64,000 bases of DNA, taken from assembly GCA_035294125.1 (NCBI GenBank), contig DATGLM010000084.1, forward strand, positions 1 through 64,000. Reading direction: 5' to 3'. Positions 61,857 through 64,000 of the stretch are shown here, one piece after another. The translations under genes were made by a program, and so were the position numbers. Each line of letters opens with the position of its first letter. Within the stretch, counting starts at the first letter, position 1. The notes below the pieces were generated by a model. The model saw nothing but the letters and a program-made list of their open reading frames with translations. It made no database searches and was not told the DNA's origin. Source of the DNA: CADDYT01 sp035294125. GTDB taxonomy: Bacteria; Chloroflexota; Ktedonobacteria; Ktedonobacterales; Ktedonobacteraceae.

Positions 61857-62339
61857 TCATGCTCTTGCCAGCCGGACAAACTGCCTGATCCCGGCGATGC
61901 GCAAGGCCAGTCGCAGCGCAAGTGGGAACAGGGGCAAAGCGCGAGTCGCATCCACGCGCTCTGGCCGCCCGGCAAGAAAGCTTTTCCCTTGCCACTGGAT
62001 GCGGCATTGGCCGACCCGCTCGATATTGCGATACCAGTCGGTCACGGTACCATACGTCAGAGGAACGATCCAGCCCTGCGCTACCGGTTGCATGAGTAGA
62101 GGAGTGGCATAGGATTTTCCGGAATGGCGACCAACGTGAGAGAGGATCGCATAGGGCATACCTGCTCGCCCGGCAAAGGTGAGCGTGAGGGGATTGAGCA
62201 CGCTCCTGCTGAAGAGGCGAATGGCCCGGCTCTGTTGCCCATACTGCACCCAGAGCAGGCGCAAGAGCCATGCCGCGCTGATCATGCCCAGGAGAGAAAC
62301 GATGCAGCGGCTCGTGGAAGACAGGCCTCCTCCTGGCAT
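61857..62339 (-). CDS. Deazaflavin-dependent nitroreductase-like protein (DUF385/Ddn type)
   Basis: A 160-residue protein. An N-terminal hydrophobic helix (CIVSLLGMISAAWLLRLLWV, about 12-31) may anchor it to the membrane. The split-barrel then shows PLTLTFAGRAGMPYAILSHV and GRHSGKSYATPLL, the signature of F420-dependent Ddn-type reductases, and YGTVTDWYRNIERVG. It probably reduces a small substrate with F420H2 or FMN. It is the last gene of the three-gene minus-strand unit that starts beyond 64000, 53 bases after the crotonase. Confidence 0.82.
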   Translation of the reverse strand: MPGGGLSSTSRCIVSLLGMISAAWLLRLLWVQYGQQSRAIRLFSRSVLNPLTLTFAGRAGMPYAILSHVGRHSGKSYATPLLMQPVAQGWIVPLTYGTVTDWYRNIERVGQCRIQWQGKSFLAGRPERVDATRALPLFPLALRLALRIAGIRQFVRLARA

Positions 62340-62392
62340 GCATACTCCTCTAAAACTAACGGGACATCCGGCACGACCGGAGAAACAACTGG

Positions 62393-63175
62393 CTACTTTC
62401 CTTTAAAGACGGCAGGGCGTTTTTCGCGAAAGGCCACAGTGGCTTCATGGGCATCTTCAGTGACAAAGCAACGCATGATGGCCTCGATCTCGTTCTGGAA
62501 AGCTCGCTCCAGTTCGGCCTCCAATGGACGGTTGAGCAACTGCTTACTCTCGCGTAGAGCCAGAGGCGCGCGGCTGAGCAAGGTAGCAGTCAAAGCCTGC
62601 GCCTCCTGCTCAAGTTGTTCCGGCTCGACAAGGCGGTACAGCAAGCCCATGCGCCGGGCAGCAGTGGCATCAAAGACATTGGCAAGTAGAACAATCTCTC
62701 GTGCCACCGTCTGTCCAACCAGCAGTGGCAACAGCACTGATGTTCCCCCGGTAATGACCATGCCCACTCGCGTTTCCACACAACCCATGCGTACACGGCT
62801 GCTGGCGACACGAAAGTCGCAGGCCAGAGCCAGTTCAAAGCCTCCACCCACGGCATAGCCATCCATGACAGCAATGGTTGGTTTCTCCCCCAAAAGCAGC
62901 AGGCGCGTGATCCGCTGCAGGTCCAGGATCAAGGACAGGAAGGTATCGGCACTCTGCTGCTCCGCTTCCTTGAGATCATCGCCCGCACAGAAGTTGTTCC
63001 CCGCACCGGAGAGGACAATGAGCGAGACGTCTGGGTCGCTCTGCGCCTGCTCCAGTGCCTGGCGCAGGTGCGTAATCATGCTCCGACTCATGGCATTCAT
63101 CGCTTCCGGTCGGTTCATCACCACATGGGCCACCCTGTTCGTGACCTTCGAGAGAACTGGTGGCTGTGTACTCAT
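62393..63175 (-). CDS. Enoyl-CoA hydratase/isomerase
   Basis: A 260-residue crotonase. It has AHVVMNRPEAMNAMSRSMIT, oxyanion segments NNFCAGDDLKEAE and MDGYAVGGGFELALACDFRV, and both catalytic glutamates in the expected places: Glu in MGCVETRVGM and Glu in TVAREIVLLAN. So hydratase activity is likely, unlike the homologue at 26594-27403. It follows the phenylacetate-CoA-ligase-like gene by about 41 bases and precedes the Ddn-like gene, which suggests a shared aromatic or fatty acid catabolic pathway. Confidence 0.88.
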   Translation of the reverse strand: MSTQPPVLSKVTNRVAHVVMNRPEAMNAMSRSMITHLRQALEQAQSDPDVSLIVLSGAGNNFCAGDDLKEAEQQSADTFLSLILDLQRITRLLLLGEKPTIAVMDGYAVGGGFELALACDFRVASSRVRMGCVETRVGMVITGGTSVLLPLLVGQTVAREIVLLANVFDATAARRMGLLYRLVEPEQLEQEAQALTATLLSRAPLALRESKQLLNRPLEAELERAFQNEIEAIMRCFVTEDAHEATVAFREKRPAVFKGK

Positions 63176-63216
63176 GACAAACTCCTTCCTGGTTTTGCTT
63201 CAGTAGCTAAGGACTC

Positions 63217-64000
63217 TTATCCGCCTGACTGCTGGTACGTCCTGATGACTCGTCGCGCCTTCTGTTCGCTGCGTGGCAGGCTTCCATAGGGAAGCAGTTC
63301 AGGCTCGGCACGGAAGTTGAGGTACTGGCTTAAGAGATGCCTGATCTGCTGCGGCAGGTCTGGCACCTGCTCGGCTGTCAGGCCCTGCACCAGTTCCACA
63401 CGCAGTCTCAAGTACTGATGAGGAGGAGGATGGTCAACCACGAGCTGGAACTCGCCTGAAAGCTCGCGTGAGAAGTGCGAGAGTGTATTGGCTACCGCCG
63501 TAGGAAAGACATTGACACCACGGACATGAAGCATGTCATCACTGCGTCCCAGGACACGGAAGCGAAAACCGGAGCGCCCACAAGCACAAGGCCCCGTCCC
63601 CAGAATGCGTACCACATCGCGGGCACGGTAGCGCACCAGGGGCTGGGCCTCCTTGCGCAGGTGCGTATAGACAAGTTCTCCCTCGGCTCCTTCAGCAAGC
63701 GGAAGAGGCTCCCCACTTTCAGGGTCGATCAACTCTACCAACACGGCTCCCTGTGCCAGGAAGTGCAGCCCCTGGCGGTACTCGCATTCCGCTCCCATAA
63801 TACTGAGCACATCGGCCATGCCGAAGTTGGCATCCATGGCGCGCATGCCCCATATCTCCTCCATCCGTGCCCTCACCCCCGCCTCACTGATGCCCGGCTC
63901 GGCTCCGAAGAAGCCTTTGCGCAGGCCAAGATCACGAGGGTTGATCCCTTGAACCTGTGCCGCCTCGGCCAGAGGGAGCATATACGAGGGCGTAGCGCTG
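63217..64000 (-). CDS. Phenylacetate-CoA ligase family adenylate-forming enzyme (partial)
   Basis: The frame runs off the right edge; the visible 260 or so residues are the C-terminal part. TPSYMLPLAEAAQ and GAEPGISEAGVRARMEE match PaaK-type ligases, followed by FGMADVLSIMGAECEY, GELVYTHLRKEAQPLVRYRA with Arg of the hinge, the Cys pair in GPCACGRSGFRFRVLGRSDD, and the C-terminal swing domain. It activates an aryl or acyl acid as AMP ester and forms the CoA thioester. The N-terminal part is beyond the window. It is the upstream gene of the unit with the crotonase. Confidence 0.85.
   Translation of the reverse strand, partial: SATPSYMLPLAEAAQVQGINPRDLGLRKGFFGAEPGISEAGVRARMEEIWGMRAMDANFGMADVLSIMGAECEYRQGLHFLAQGAVLVELIDPESGEPLPLAEGAEGELVYTHLRKEAQPLVRYRARDVVRILGTGPCACGRSGFRFRVLGRSDDMLHVRGVNVFPTAVANTLSHFSRELSGEFQLVVDHPPPHQYLRLRVELVQGLTAEQVPDLPQQIRHLLSQYLNFRAEPELLPYGSLPRSEQKARRVIRTYQQSGG

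Noticed and set aside
1..64000. CRISPR array or prophage
   Set aside because: No regularly spaced direct repeats and no phage structural or integrase genes were seen; the only transposase sequences are the IS remnants at 940-2430.

Overview
The window looks like chromosomal DNA of a soil-type, high-gene-number Chloroflexota, most likely class Ktedonobacteria. This is inferred from gene content, not from an rRNA gene: a Ser/Thr kinase with a C-terminal WD40 propeller, a zinc-ribbon membrane protein paired with a second Ser/Thr kinase, a helix-turn-helix/sensor regulator, a sedolisin peptidase, many stand-alone methyltransferases, alpha/beta hydrolases and VOC proteins, and short operons on alternating strands. 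One tRNA gene (Glu, CTC) is present. I see no rRNA, CRISPR array, prophage or replication origin.

Layout. 1-2430 is a graveyard of broken genes: a flavin disulfide-oxidoreductase tail, a 5'-truncated HXXEE-like membrane protein, an IS3-type element with a nonsense codon and frame defect, and an ISL3-type transposase with stop, frameshift and deletion. 2482-11974 holds a membrane protein with a striking operator-like palindrome, a sedolisin, a PrsW-like protease, a GH127 arabinofuranosidase, ornithine carbamoyltransferase, a single-domain response regulator and an MBL hydrolase. 12059-14093 is an alpha/beta hydrolase divergent from a TetR regulator, with two matching operators between them. 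14139-23700 is a long minus-strand series: a core-deleted methyltransferase, a BNR-like propeller lipoprotein, an ornithine cyclodeaminase homologue, a zinc ribbon, two class-V aminotransferase-fold enzymes, a methyltransferase, an aromatic amino acid decarboxylase, a mycoredoxin and a geranylgeranyl-reductase-type flavoprotein. 24150-31085 carries the WD40 kinase, a crotonase, a permuted NlpC/P60-like peptidase, a 52-residue small ORF, an HTH regulator and a lectin-like protein.

31092-32613 is the most informative regulatory locus. clpP and a DUF4177-like gene diverge from a ClgR-like XRE regulator. The intergenic region has three TGCT-N3-AGCA type boxes that match the architecture of the actinobacterial ClgR operator. 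32660-41089 contains an acyl-CoA ligase, two overlapping PPOX proteins, SRPBCC and VOC proteins, a cation/proton antiporter, a DUF2231-Rieske fusion and a methyltransferase. 41561-45660 is a two-gene unit of a zinc-ribbon/BACON membrane protein and a receptor-like kinase. 46086-53048 has a tandem UspA protein, MurB, a Sir2 deacylase and a TIR-TPR protein. 53292-60789 has hydrolases, an HD-family alarmone-hydrolase-like protein, a VOC protein and a beta-phosphoglucomutase/GH65 phosphorylase pair for disaccharide phosphorolysis. 60893-64000 has tRNA-Glu with its promoter and terminator, a truncated class-III aminotransferase, and an operon of a phenylacetate-CoA-ligase-like enzyme, a crotonase and a deazaflavin-type oxidoreductase.

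A short REP-like palindrome with TGTCAT/ATGACA ends and a CTTCGCT core recurs between genes. One copy is extended into a 26-bp hairpin directly next to a ribosome binding site.
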